A stretch of 64,000 nt of DNA from Eulemur rufifrons (GCF_041146395.1 NC_090999.1:73041001-73105000); one strand, 5' to 3'; counted from the stretch's first letter, positions 10,305 to 22,880 are shown. Translations and numbers: made by a program. The notes: generated by a model not told the origin, from the sequence alone.

Positions 10305-10935
10305 ACCAAAAAAATTGAATAAACTATAAGAAATGGATACATGTCTAGAAACACATGTCTTACCAAGACTGAATGATGAAAAAATACAAGATTTGAACAG
10401 ATCAATAAGTAAGGAGATTGAATCAGTAATCTAAAATGTCCCAACAAACAAAAGTTCGGGATTAGATGGTTTCACTGGTGAATTTTATCAAACATTTAAA
10501 AAAGAATTAATGGCAATCCTTCTCAAACTCTTCCAAAAATTGAAGAGGAGTGAACACTTTCACACTCCTTTTATGAAGTCAGCATTACCCTAATATGGAA
10601 GCCAGATAAGAACACTACAAGAAACAATTACAGGCCAGTATTTGTGATGAACATATGCAAAAATCATCAAAGAATACTAGCAACCTGAATTCAACAGCAC
10701 ATTGTTGTGTAGTGTATGAAATGATCATACACTATGATCAACTAAAATTTATCCTTGGGATGCAAGGATAGTTCAATATATGCAAATCAGTAAATGAGAT
10801 CTATAACATTAACAAAATGAAGGATAAAAAATAGTCATGATCACATCAATAGACAGAAAAAACATTTGACAAAATTTGATGATAAAAACTCTCAACAAAT
10901 TAGGTATAGAAGTAATGTACCTCAACATATTAAAA
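10305..10935 (+). repeat. L1 ORF2 fragment (RT domain)
   Basis: Sense ORF2 text: 'AAGAAATGGATACATGTCTA', 'GGGATTAGATGGTTTCACTG', 'CAAACTCTTCCAAAAATTGA', 'TTTATCCTTGGGATGCAAGG', 'AACTCTCAACAAATTAGGTA'. Ends at about 'CTCAACATATTAAA', which in the consensus is immediately followed by the sequence found inverted at 7667-8062. Multiple stops; not functional. Confidence 0.85.
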
Positions 10936-11190
10936 GGACCCGGATCTTTTGTAATAGATGCAAACAAAGCTGCCCTTTACAGCAAAGGTAGACGCTTTTA
11001 CTATGCTGGACAGTAAACAAATCTGCCCGTTGCTCAAGAAGGAGACATTGTATCTCTATATTCAATACTGTTTACAAATATTCTTAAAAAGATAATTCAG
11101 AACAAAATACAGGCCTCCCTTACAAGATGTGCAGAAATGTGAGAGACATAAGAATTATCTTCCAATAATTTGCCTCAATTCTACTTGTTT
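10936..11190 (+). repeat. LTR-like fragment, low confidence
   Basis: Text such as 'AAACAAAGCTGCCCTTTACA' and 'CTATGCTGGACAGTAAACAA' resembles an ERV LTR family I cannot name. No ends or TSD found. Confidence 0.35.
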
Positions 11191-11807
11191 GATGATTATA
11201 TGTGACCCTGTTCATTAGTTTCAAACTACTTCATGTACATTTCCTATTCTTCTTTAAAGTTTCTGGGGTTATGTTTTTGCATATTTTGAAAAACAAAAGA
11301 ATGTATCACTATTGTTTTAATTTCTTCTAGAATACTTGAACTTTCAATAGAATATTATCTTATATACATATATTAATAGAACTGATCTATTTTCCATTTA
11401 TATTATTTTATTATATAATTTCTGGGAATGTAGAAAGTCCTCTTACTGTCTTCTCTTTTGCTAATAGTTGTTTTCTAGATAATTAGTCTTTAAAGATCTG
11501 AAATTATTTTTGTTTATATCCCTCTAATTATCAGAATTGAATAAAATGCATCATGTGAATGAATTTATTCTGTTTCAAATGAGGATAATCTTATTCATTT
11601 TAGTGTCATACTGTCAAGTAACGGTCACTTGTCACTTCTGCCTGTTACACACTTAAAAGGTGGAATCAGGATTGAGATGTAATATAAGTATAAAATACAC
11701 TTGAGATCTCGATAGTACTGAATATATATATTATAAATTATATACTGTAAATATATTTATACAAAATATTTTATAAAATACAAGTAATATATCTAATTGG
11801 ATATTTA
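11191..11807. other. AT-rich DNA with no recognised gene or repeat
   Basis: About 600 bp without assigned features, including AT-rich low-complexity sequence near 11720-11800. Confidence 0.55.
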
Positions 11808-11809
11808 TA

Positions 11810-12142
11810 CAGTGGTCCCTCCTTATTTGTGGTTTTACTTTTTTTGGTTTCAGTTACCCATGATCAACCGTGGTCTGAAAATTTAATTAATTGGAAAATT
11901 CATAAGTTTTAAGTAGTATGCTGTTCTGGGTAGCATGATGAAATTTTGTGCCACTTGGGATCTGAATTATCTCTTTGTCCAGGGAATCCACACTGTATAT
12001 GTCTCCTGCCCATTAATCATTCATTAGTCCTCAGGGTTATCAGATCAAAAAACAGTAAATACAGGGTTTGGTATTATCCCTGGTTTCAGGCATCTACTGG
12101 GAATCCTGGAACTTATCCCCAATCGATAAGGGCGGGGGAGTT
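11810..12142 (+). mobile_element. MER44-type Tigger MITE
   Basis: The left end is TA followed by CAGTGGTCCCTCC at 11810. The interior contains 'GGTTTCAGTTACCCATGATC' and 'GGTATTATCCCTGGTTTCAG', and the right end is near 12142 with the degenerate complementary end 'GGGGGAGTTATA'. This layout matches my memory of MER44 (Tigger7-related, non-autonomous Tc1/mariner superfamily). Length about 333 bp. It has no coding capacity; a 73-codon open frame across it is accidental. Confidence 0.8.
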
Positions 12143-13685
12143 ATATATCGATGTATCTTATATCTGAAATATGTATATATAATATCTCAATAATTTATTG
12201 ATTATATTCAGAAAAGATTATGAACTGGACACAATAAGTTAAATAAAATATTTTATAAAGTTAATTAGACCTATTTGATTTGTTTTTAATGTAACTGCTG
12301 GAAAATTTAAAATTAAATATTTGTCTTATATTTTATTTCTATTAGACAATGCTTTTATAGTCTTTTCTGAGTATCACCCATAGAACAGAATGAACTTTAA
12401 TTATTTTCAGACTCTGACCTTTACTTAAGATTCAAGTCCCAGAGAGGGAAACATTTCATTTGCCTTTTATGAGCAATATAATCACTCCTTGACAACAGAC
12501 AAGGATTATACATGAAATAGATTATAACCAAATAGAGAGAAGGAAAGTCTTCAAAAGGAATCTAAATACTGTTTGGAAGAAAAAAAGATATTTGTGATAA
12601 AGGAAAAAAACACTTACATATATACATATGTGTGCATATATATGCATGTATACACATATAAATATGTATATAAATAACTCAATGAATATTTTATCTATTT
12701 ACTAAAAAGTATATTTACCACTTTTCTGTGAGAAATACAACAATGACAACTAATGATTTCTGTCCACCAACAATTAAAATCTAATAAAACAAAAAAATAA
12801 CTATAAAATTATCAAAATGATATATGTGATATTATATATGTGATATAGCATATATGCATGTTCTACAACATACACATGGTGTAGAACGTGTTATATCATG
12901 TGTTACAAAATAATTGTATGCTTTGAAACATGTACATCAGATTGACTGTTTAATAAATTTATTTATTTTAAATATGCACTATATATTTGTTTATAGATAT
13001 TACTGATATAATATTTGTTATAAATGTTACACAACACTTATATATGCTCTACAACACATGCTATACAAAAATATTCTGTATATGGCATGCTACATATATC
13101 TGTATACCATATAGTATTTTTTCTTAATTTTTGATAATTTTGTAGTTAAGACTTTTCTGTCTCATTACATTTTAAATTATTGATGGACATAAATAATATT
13201 CATTGTTATATTTCACACCAAAAAACTGTAAATGTACTTTGTAAAAAACAAATAACAAAACATTCCTTGAGTTTTCATTTTTAAAATGAAATCTATATAG
13301 AAGTTTACATTTTGGATCTGCTGAATTTAATTGATGCTGATAAAAATTAGTCTATGAATAGATTAATTTTATTCAATTACAAATTATAAAAACTTTTTTA
13401 TTTCAGTATAATTTAAAATTTAAAAATCTTAAATCATCACTTTTAATTCATTTCAAGTTAGAGTGTACTGACAGTTTGTTCTTCATAAACTTAAATTTCA
13501 GCCCTATTATATTTGTAGCATTACCAACTGCCCATTCAAAGAAATTTCTATTTTCATATTTCATTTTAAGAGCTATGTTAAGTCCCTCAAATGATGCTAT
13601 CTTTGCAGTAATGCAATCAAATAAACAAATGCATTCCTGGTTATTCCTTAATGGTCAAACAGGACAAAGAATGTTTAAAGTTATC
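12143..13685. other. AT-rich region with low-complexity tracts
   Basis: No gene or named repeat. The part 12600-13110 is a patchwork of TATA/TGTG/CATATA runs with short direct and inverted repeats (for example GTTCTACA at 12860 and TGTAGAAC at 12880). Confidence 0.6.
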
Positions 13686-14022
13686 TAAAATGAGATTCTT
13701 TTTTTTTTTTTTTATTTTTAGGGAGACAGAGTCTTGCTTTGTCACTCCTCAGGCTAGAGTGCAGTGGCAGCATGATCAGAGCTCACTGCAACCTCAAACT
13801 CAAACTCAAACTTCCTGGAGGAGCTGAATAGCTGGAAATACAAGCAAACACCATCACTCCCAGCTAACTTTTCTATTTTTTGTAGGGTGGTGGGGTGGGG
13901 TCTAGCTCTTGTTCAGACTGGTCTCAAACTCCTGACCTCTAGGAATCTCACTACCTCAGCCACCCCAAGTGCTAGGATTATAAGCTAGAGCCACCATGCC
14001 CTTCTCTTAAAATAAGGTTCTT
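13686..14022 (-). mobile_element. old Alu, minus strand, diverged TSD
   Basis: T-run at about 13700 followed by antisense Alu ('GAGACAGAGTCTTGCTTTGT', 'GCTCACTGCAACCTCAAACT', 'GGTCTCAAACTCCTGACCTC'), ending near 14007. Imperfect TSDs TAAAATGAGATTCTT (13686-13700) and TAAAATAAGGTTCTT (14008-14022) differ at two positions. CpG sites are mostly lost and there is a small CTCAAA expansion near 13793-13812. This is the oldest Alu in the window. Confidence 0.9.
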
Positions 14023-15683
14023 TTTTATAATCAAAACAACCACTTTAGTGGTAAATTAATTATAATGGTTATTTAAAATCAAAATAAAACACTCTGACTC
14101 AAGTTGAATTATGATTCCGCAATTTTTCTCCCTCAATATGTTGGGTAATGAACATTTCAATTTATTACTCTTTAATTCACCACATATTTGATTATTATGT
14201 AAATAGATATTAAAATAATTACCATGGTAATTTTTATGGAAAATTTAGAAGAACACAAATTTAAAATATAATAAAACAAAAAGACAATGGACTCTGTCTC
14301 AAAAAAGACATTTGGCCCCAAATTTTTCTGTTAGTTAATTTTAATTTTCTGAGATGGCAAATACTTTCTTACAAATTTAGTTACTTTTGCAATCTTTTTA
14401 TTTGTTATATAAAAAAATCACCATAAATCTATTTATTTTATATTCTTTTCAATGATGTATGATTGAATGATCAAGAGTATTACTCCATTTCACCATAAGT
14501 TTGTTGAATTTTTTAAAGGCACAAGTAAGGAATTACTAAAAATATACATACAAATGAACAAATTCAAATAATTCAGGAAATCAGCAAAGAAGACAGTGGG
14601 AAAAGCAGAGACAAAAGTGATACATAGAAAATACAAAATAATATTAGAAACAACTCAAAACATAACAATAATATAAGTACCTGTAAGTGAATTATACAAA
14701 ATAAAATTATATTAGAAAGTAAAGATAACAATATAAAGGGTGATATTCCATATATCCATAAGCAAAAAACATAACTAAATCGTATGCTAAGGGGAAAATC
14801 ATAAAGCAATTTATGAAATATAGAGGGTCTCAAAGCAATGGAAGTATCACATTTAAAAATTTGTGGGAAAAATTAAAGCAATAATTACAGGAAAGTTTTT
14901 ACTTGTTATTCCAGATGGCAAAGATAAAACCCAGAATCAGCACTCAGTGCAGTTAAGGGTGTTCTAAGGGAAGGACCCCACTGAAATATCATTTCACACA
15001 ATTATAATGAAGATATTAAATAGGAGCTGGACAACTGTGTTTAACCAATCAAGTAACTATGAGAACATTTGATGATGGGGCCAGAAATTGGCTGAAGGTA
15101 TGTGTGGAGGGGTAAGGGGTAGAAGGTTTTACCTTGATGACAGGAAGAGCACCATGGAATCAAAAGTCAGTCCAATAGACGCATTGGCACAATACTCTCT
15201 GTTTCTTGTGGATATCAAGTAGCTGGTGCTTCCTCTTGAACAGTTCAGCCTGCAGAGCTAACACATTGCTAAGGTACCAGTGTGGGAATGGGACAAAATA
15301 GACCACACAGAAACAAAAGCCTTGCTTGTGTTTCCTCATACACTATAGGAATTTATTAACAAAAACAAAACAAATAAACAACAACAACAACAACAAAAAA
15401 AAACAAAACTAAAAAGACTGAAAGATCTAAGGATTCCACTTAAGAAAATAATGCTGTAAATAAGGTCAACCTAAAGTAAGCAGAAGAAAAGATCAAGAAA
15501 ACCAAAATTGATTATTAAAAAGGTATTAGAAGAATGTGGTAATTGAAGCACCCTGTGAGAAAATACCTTGCTAAAATAATGCCTAGAAATTATGGATAAA
15601 ATGTAAAAAACATCATTTAACTTGCATGGTTGAGTGCGCGCGCGCACACACACACACAGACATATATACAATAAGTAAATTTT
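14023..15683. other. no recognised gene; A-rich simple repeats
   Basis: Mostly AT-rich sequence. 14870-15300 is somewhat GC-richer and may be an unclassified LTR-like repeat. A-rich/CAA repeats lie at 15356-15410 and an alternating GC/CA tract at 15634-15657. Confidence 0.5.
15634..15658. repeat. (GC)n(AC)n alternating purine-pyrimidine tract
   Basis: GTGCGCGCGCG followed by CACACACACACACA: 24 nt of strict purine/pyrimidine alternation including several CpGs, just upstream of an Alu. Confidence 0.95.
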
Positions 15684-16014
15684 AAAACTAAATATGGCCG
15701 GGCGCGGTGGCTCACGCCTGTAATCCTAGCACTCTGGGAGGCCGAGGTGGGCGGATCGTTTGAGCTCAGGAGTTCGAGACCAGCCTGAGCAAGAGCGAGA
15801 CCCCATCTCTACTAAAAATAGAAAGAAATTATATGGACAGCTAAAAATATATATAGAAAAAATTAGCCGGGCATGGTGGTGCATGCCTGTAGTCCCAGCT
15901 ACTTGGGAGGCTGAGACAGGAGGATCGCTTCAGCTCAGGAGTTTGAGGTTGCTGTGAGCTAGGCTGACGCCACGGCACTCACTCTAGCCTGGGCAACAGA
16001 GTGAGACTCTGTCT

Positions 16015-16049
<35 letters not shown>

Positions 16050-16055
16050 AAATAG
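15684..16055 (+). mobile_element. strepsirrhine-type Alu, plus strand
   Basis: Full-length dimeric Alu from GGCCGGGCGCGG at 15696 to an A-tail of about 31 nt ending at 16046. The left monomer has the lemur-type 'GAGCAAGAGCGAGACC' and the expanded mid-section 'CAGCTAAAAATATATATAG'. The right monomer has 'GCTAGGCTGACGCC'. RNA polymerase III A/B box regions are intact by eye and CpGs are kept, so it is young. TSD about AAAAC(C)TAAATA on both sides. A 65-codon open frame inside it is Alu-derived. Confidence 0.95.
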
Positions 16056-16227
16056 ATAAAGAGATGTAAGTGAAACTCCAGATGCCAATATACAAAAAGA
16101 GAACAGAATTCAGAGTACAATGTCACTAGAGCTACTAAAATTATAGCAGCCGTTAGACTATCTTCTTACTTAACCTACTATAAGTGGTTGGTTAATACAG
16201 AGAAGTTATTCTAGTAAGAAAGGAGAT

Positions 16228-16608
<381 letters not shown>

Positions 16609-17780
16609 TAGTTGCCTGTTTTTCTTAGTCCACCATTGTCTTCTTTCTGTGTTCAAAGCAAGTTCTGGTTTTAATGAAAAACATAGCCTCTCAGGGATGT
16701 CACCCACTAAGGGCCGATGATTTGAGCCTTGAGTTTAATGGCTTTGAAGGAAAACAGGAGACAAGTCATGGATCCACATAGGTGAGGATATTGATCAGAG
16801 ATCCCCATGTAAAAGTAGGACCCTCAAAGGGCTATTAAATGTGTGAGTAGAATAATCAGGGCGAGAAAAAGAAGAGATAATAAATTTGTAGGTTTCATTC
16901 TGACTTCTGATTCACCTGAAAAACTCTAAACAGAGACCTGCTTTAACTTGAGGCTTAGAGTTCAAATTTATATCACTGTGTCATTCTTTGGGCAGGCTTT
17001 ATGAGTGGGCAACTGTACAGTCACAGGACCCTACTTTTCAGAAGGAACATCAGCTTTATTTACTCTTCTGCTGTTACCATCTAGATATTCTTAATAATTT
17101 TGTCTTGGAACCTATGTTTTATAGGTAATGTCGAATAGGACAATAGAGCATGCATGTGAGCAGAGGAGTTTTGCATAACGTGTGTCTTCAGTTCTTTGCC
17201 ACCATATTCACAGATTACATTCCCAGTGATCCTTGAACACAAAATTCTGGTGGACCCAAACGTGTGGAAGTTCATTCAGCAAGGCTCTAAGCAAGTACAA
17301 GGTTAGTGCGCCATGTCTACAACTGGAAAAGCAGGGGTGCTGGCATCCTTGAAAGGCTAGATTTTCATTCAAATCAAAACTTGGTATGAATACAGAAAAA
17401 GTCAGTGGCAGTCTAAAAAGACAATCATGGAACCCTAGAGTGTCCTTCCTTTCCTTCCTTGCTAGAATAACTTCCCTGTATTAATCAACCACTTACACTG
17501 AGAATGATATTAATAACATTGATAGAAAAAAACAAAACAAAACATAGGGCTTCTACAGTTTCTTTTTCATTTGGTCTTTCCTTACTCATCAGTAAGGCAA
17601 AAATAATGACCATCAGTAGAATGTGTGTGTATCAAGAAGTGAAATGAAAACAACTGAGTTTTGTTTTGTTTTCCCCTAGTGTTTCCACTTTGTAGCCATA
17701 AATATGACATATGAACTACAACATATGAATTGCATAATTTTGGTGATTCCTCATATGAGTTAAATGGTTATACTGGCATT
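16609..17780. other. no recognised gene or repeat
   Basis: About 1.2 kb of mixed-composition sequence between Alus. No recognisable repeat ends, RNA gene or coding frame. Confidence 0.5.
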
Positions 17781-18162
17781 TAAAATTATCATTGCAGGCC
17801 AGGCGCAGTGGCTCACGCCTGTAATCCTAGCACTCTAGGAGGCCGAGGCGGGTGGATCGCTCAAGGTCAGGAGTTCAAGACCAGCCTGAGCAAGAGCAAG
17901 ACCCTGTCTCTACTAAAAATAGATAGAAATTATCTGGCCAACTAAAATATATATAGAAAAACTTAGCCGGGCATGGTGGTGCATGCCTGTAGTCCCACCT
18001 ACTTGGGAGGCTGAGGCGGTAGGATGGCTTAAGCCCAGGAGTCTGAGGTTGCTGTGAGCTAGGCTGACGCCAGGGCACTCACTCTAGCCCGGGCAACAAA
18101 GCGAGACTCTGTCTCAAAAAAAAATAAAATAAAATAAAAAAAAAAATAAAATTATCATTGCA
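17781..18162 (+). mobile_element. strepsirrhine-type Alu, plus strand
   Basis: Perfect 16-bp TSD TAAAATTATCATTGCA at 17781-17796 and 18147-18162. The Alu starts GGCCAGGCGCAGTGGCTCAC and ends in an (A,T)-interrupted tail. It has the lemur-type left arm and a variant mid-linker ('CCAACTAAAATATATATAG'), so it may be a different subfamily from the copy at 15.7 kb. Confidence 0.95.
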
Positions 18163-19763
18163 AAATATAAATAGTAAAATTCATGTTAATAATTTAAAAT
18201 TTTAACTTTTCTTTACTTAAAACAATATTTAAATAGCATAAGACCCACAGGATAAATGTAGAGAGAGATTGTAGAAAAAGGAAAAAGCATTCTATAATAG
18301 TAGCTTTAAAGGTACCGATTTTCTGTTTTTTGTACAATAGGACCCAAATTTTAATTTTGTACCAGGCCCCATAAATTATGTTGTTAGCTATGGTAGCCCA
18401 TAAAACCCTTGAAGAAATTAACTTAGTGTTAGCAGTTGTGATTATTTGTTTTGAAATATAGAACATACAGCTATTATAGAATTCATGTGCTTATATTTCA
18501 TAGTGAAGTTTTCTTTTAGTATAAAGATGTAGTTACTAATAGTGACACTTATTTTAAGGTGATTTGTATTATATTAAAGGATTTTAAAAATTTGAAGACT
18601 AAGAAATGAGCTGTACAATTAGTCAGTGTGTTAAAATAAATAAAGCAATTTGAAAATTTTATATAGTTTCTAAGAAAATATTAAGTAAAAGAAACTCATG
18701 CCTTTTTAGAACCTGGTTTGAATTCTTTCCACAAAAATAATGACTGGATTTTAGGGATGATGAAAATACCCCATTGTAAGAGAATTAGATGACACCTTTG
18801 ACTGCTAGTCTCAGACACATAGAAGGCTGAAAAAAGCCTTTCATTTTTCTCAAATAATGGTATTAGTAAGAAATTATCTTAATCAAATTGTTTGGAAACA
18901 AATGTTATCTAAGCCTCAAAAACAATACAAGATACTATTTCAATAAAGAAAATGAAAACAAATTAAATTAGGAAACAAAGAATGAACAATCTTCCCTTGC
19001 TGAATTATCATTACGAGTCTCAAGTTTTTCATTAAAAACAAAACAAACAATATTGAAGCCTTTCAGGAGAGAGAGAGATGTCAAAGGAGTAATCAATTAA
19101 TTTTAGATATAGAAGAAATTATAAGATAAATATTATAATTACATCAAGAAATAATGGGAAGACTGTAAAAATAAAGCAAGAGGAAAACAAGACACTCCAT
19201 TTGTAAGCAGAAGGGACTCCCACGAAGTTAGCAATACTTAAGCTTCAAGGTTCCTCATTTGCACAGGCCTTTTCCCAGGTCTCCTAGCTCATTTTGTATT
19301 TGTAATTTGGCAATCTCGAGCATGCCAGATTGGAAAACTATAGGTCTGATAAGTAAAGTTAGATGTCTGCCCCTGGATGATAGTGTGCATGTGTGTTTAT
19401 ATATTGAGAAAGAGAGAGGAAGACAAACAGATGGTTAGAGATGGGGAGGGAGTCAGGGTTAGAAGGTAGGGAAGAGGACTGATTATCGTCATTGTAGATA
19501 GTGCAGCCTTTTTGCTAACTCTGTTGTATATTGTTTTAGAATTTCTTTTTAGTATATTTCTGTTTATTTCTTTTTAAACTAAAAATAGAACCACCATATG
19601 ATCCAGTTCTGCTGTTTGTTTCTTCCTCCCTTTCCAGCTAGATTGTTCTTAGCCATGTTACTTCCATTATAGCACTTATTTTAGCAAAGTAGGCAAGTGA
19701 AATATTGGGATATGAATTAAAGTGGGTTTTTTCTTTTAATTTGTAAAGCTACAAAAATGGACC
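18163..19763. other. AT-rich DNA with no recognised gene
   Basis: No named repeat, RNA gene or coding frame supported. Short GA-rich tracts near 19070 and 19410-19450. Confidence 0.5.
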
Positions 19764-20505
19764 TGTCAGAATCCCGGGTTTCGGCACTAAAGATGGGAGT
19801 CTGCCCTCAGTTCTTGGTGTGCTCTTGGCGGAAGAATGACCAGACACACCACAGTGTCAAGTCTAGAGTGTCATTATCCCAGTCCTCTGACTCCTTTCTT
19901 GGAAAAATCACCAGCAAGGCCAATATGACACAGTTACCTCAAGCAGGGAGCAGGGAGCAGTTTCACAGGAGTAGCTCTTTACTGTAGAATAAAATGAGTC
20001 TATCTCTGCGAGTGGAGAGAGACAGACCAAGTCACTCACTCACTGACTTACTGACTGACCCACTCAACTACCTTTGACTTCTCGGATTGTTTCCTTTATT
20101 AGCCCAGTCTGGAGGACTCTTGGGAGGTGTAGGATGTTATCAGATGATCAACAGGTGTCCTCAAAATTCCATCTGCACATACGAGCTCCCTCTAAGAAAG
20201 CCCAGCTGCAGAGTGAGGGAGGGAACCACAATGCAGATTCAAACTAATGGCATATTAATTACCCTTAGGTTACTCTAGGTCACTTTCTAAATCTTACTAT
20301 GCCTAGGCTGGGGAGTTCCCAGATTGGTAGAGCATGCCCTCTTTCCCCAGGTGTAGCAGTTATTCAGGATAGGATTAAGGGTGGGACAACAACAAAATAG
20401 AGTGCCCGCCCTTATCCTTCTTCCCAGGTGGAGTAATTGCTCAAAACAGCACCAAAAGAGGGAACCCTTGTCTCCAGAAGAGCCGGAGATCCTATCTACC
20501 TAACA
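19764..20505 (-). mobile_element. probable solo LTR of an endogenous retrovirus, minus strand
   Basis: A 742-bp block that is GC- and CpG-richer than its surroundings. On the minus strand it begins TGTTAGGTAGATAGG (20505) and ends ATTCTGACA (19764), giving TG...CA ends with a short inverted repeat. AATAAA occurs on the minus strand at 20093-20099 ('GGGCTAATAAAGG'), a plausible R-region poly(A) signal. The flanks are GACC (left) and GATC (right), a possible 4-bp TSD with one change, which would fit a class I (gammaretrovirus-like) ERV. No internal viral coding sequence flanks it, hence solo LTR. The family is unknown to me and may be lineage-specific. Confidence 0.6.
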
Positions 20506-21635
20506 GATCAGTTTTACCTCTTTTGAATATCCAGAAGGATGAATGAAAGAAATGAGTTAACTATTCATTTATACAGGCTATATATGAACTGCTTGCTCAT
20601 TTGTAAAAGACTACTTAGGCTCTGTGTTCTTATGTTTTTTCCTATTACCTGGACACTTTTACCAATTTCTTAGGGCGTAGCCTCACTGTCAGTTCCTAAA
20701 ACAGAACTTGTATGTCACTTCAATGCACAGAAATGACTTTGTTAAATAACTAGTCAACAAAAACTTGGCTAATGAAATATAGGGAACTGCAGTATTAATG
20801 CATACAATGCATACAGGTATCTCATTTTTCTCTGCTTAGGAGGTTTTTTTTTGCTGGCTTTTTGAAAAAGGTACATGACAATGCTGTTCATTAGTAAATG
20901 TCTTAAATTTACACATATGCAGCTATACCAAATACAAGTAGGCTATAAATAAAATGAGTTACTCAAGGAATTTGAAATAAAGAGAACAATGTTATGCTTG
21001 ATGAAATTGTTTTGAGACATAAATTTTTGGAGTAGCGTCTCTTTGTTCTTTATAAGTGAATGATATAGATTAAAGTTACTGCGATCTATTAATCTAGAAG
21101 TTACAAGCAAAACATCTAAGTCTGTTTTACTTGTAGCTTTTAATAAGTGTGCGGCATTTTGCCTTTATTTGCTAACATCTAAACTTAGGTAGGGTTTAAT
21201 TCAAGGAAAAAAGATGAATGTTAATGCAGTCTACTCTAGGAAATGTGTTCTTCCATTTAATTACTCCAGGTAAAAATGACTATGTACAAATATTGGCATA
21301 TTTATTCATTTACACCAAATATGGAATGATTTTTGGAAGCTCACAGAAGCATTAACAAACTTGACCACTTGCAACATTTCATCCCATAATTCTGTTTCTT
21401 GCCAGAAAACATATGTTTCATGTCATATTGTAGTATTAGCATTTTCCAAACACACCTTATACATTCTCTAATCTAGGCATTTCTGTGAACTTTTTTTTCT
21501 CAGCCTAAAATGCTTTTCTCCACAACATTGACTATTAAAGGTCTATTTTCCTTCTTTTGTCAGCTAATATATTATATCATTTAAAAATTCTTCTAGCAGG
21601 CTCTGTGGTTAGCATAATTATTTAAAAAAAAAAAA
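20506..21635. other. no recognised gene or repeat
   Basis: About 1.1 kb of AT-rich sequence with no assignable element. Confidence 0.5.
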
Positions 21636-22235
21636 GTGCTCAAGGTTCCACACCGCAGTCCCAGTTCCACATACCAATCCCAAATACCTGTGACTATAGC
21701 ACCCCTTGTTAACATTATATTTTATGGCATGGGTGATGTTAAGAAAAGAATATTATCCTAGTGATACTGATCTAATAACAAGAACTCCTTTAAAAGCTGT
21801 GAGTTTTCTCCAGTTAGTGCAAGCAAGAGGAAGTCAGAAGAATTTGAAGCAAGAGAAAGATTCCATCTTTAGCTTTTAGATTTAAAGATGTAGGGAGCCA
21901 CATGCCACTGAATGTTTACACACACTGGGGATGTCAGCTAGAAGCTGAGAGAGGCCCCTGGTTGCTAGCCAGCAAGGAAACAAGGACTCCGGTGTTACAA
22001 CAACAACAACAAAAAAGTTTTTTGTTGCAAAAAAAAAAAAAAAAAGTCTGCCAACATACTGCATGAAGTTGGAAATGAATTAATTCCAGTGCTTCCAAAT
22101 AAGAGCCCATTTAGCCCAGTATTTTGATTTTGGCCTTTGGAAACCCTAAGCAGAGAAACTGGCCAATTCCACCCAGACTTCAGCTTTAGAGAATTGTGAT
22201 ATAATAAATGGTTATTGTTTTAAGAAACATTTAAT
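21636..22235 (+). repeat. MLT1-like LTR (ERVL-MaLR)
   Basis: Diagnostic MLT1 phrases in order: 'GAGGAAGTCAGAAGAATTTG', 'GATGTAGGGAGCCACATGCC', 'GAGAGAGGCCCCTGGTTGCT', 'CCAACATACTGCATGAAGTT', 'CAGAGAAACTGGCCAATTCC' and a terminal 'GATATAATAAATGGTTATTG' with the poly(A) signal AATAAA. An expanded CAA/A-rich tract at about 21995-22045 interrupts it. The left edge is approximate. Non-coding. Confidence 0.85.
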
Positions 22236-22553
22236 AGGGACTTACAAACAGAAGCTATCTGGGGCGGCCGCAAGATGTGATGGTGCGTACCTGCCTTAGA
22301 AAGTCCTAAAGTATAGGAGATATACCTTTCTTACATTTATATTCCAAATACAAGACATTACCTAAAAGTAGATGTTTAATTCATAATATTTTAACAGATT
22401 TATAAATGCTGAATGTAATTCTAATCCATTCTTCCATATTCAGTGTTGGCTCTAAGAGAAAAACCTTCAGTATAGTCTCAAATGGCCAAATAGATAGAGT
22501 CCCAATATGGCTAAATAGTCTTCTTCCATTTAATGCACCTAAATTTTGTAATA

Positions 22554-22880
22554 CAGTCAGTTGTCCATGGTATCCATGAGTTCTGCCTCTGAAGACTCAA
22601 CTAATCACAGATCAAAATTTCAAAAAATAAAAAATAATACAATCATACAAAATAACATAAAGAAAAATACGGTACAGCAACTGTTTATATAGCATTTACA
22701 TTGTATTAGGTTATCATAAATAATCTACAGATGATTTCAAGTATACAGGAGGATGTTCATAAGTTATATGCAAATACTAAGGCATTTTATATAAAAAAGA
22801 ACTTGAGCATGCAAAAATTTTGTTCTCTGCCTCTGCAGGGATCCTGGAACCAATCTCTTGCAGATAATGAGGGACAACAG
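22554..22880 (+). mobile_element. MER2 (Tigger-type MITE) with TA duplication
   Basis: Starts CAGTCAGTTGTCC at 22554 after TA and ends GGGACAACAG at 22880 before TA (22881-22882). The termini form inverted repeats (CAGT.AGTTGTCC / GGACAAC.AG). The interior matches my memory of MER2: 'GCATTTACATTGTATTAGGT', 'CTACAGATGATTTCAAGTAT', 'GGAGGATGTTCATAAGTTAT'. Length 327 bp, non-autonomous, mobilised in the past by a Tigger transposase. Confidence 0.92.

Noticed and set aside
10700..10740. Hairpin TAGTGTATG / CATACACTA considered as a transposon end
   Set aside because: It lies inside L1 ORF2 text near a consensus 'ATCATACAC' stretch and has no TSD or partner end.
12600..13110. Possible CRISPR-like or satellite array
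   Set aside because: Repeats are short, irregular and AT-only, with no constant unit or spacer length; this is eukaryotic low-complexity DNA.
22262..22269. NotI site GCGGCCGC, at first suspected cloning vector or adapter
   Set aside because: Flanking sequence is ordinary genomic DNA after an MLT1-like LTR; a single rare-cutter site can arise by chance and there is no vector sequence.
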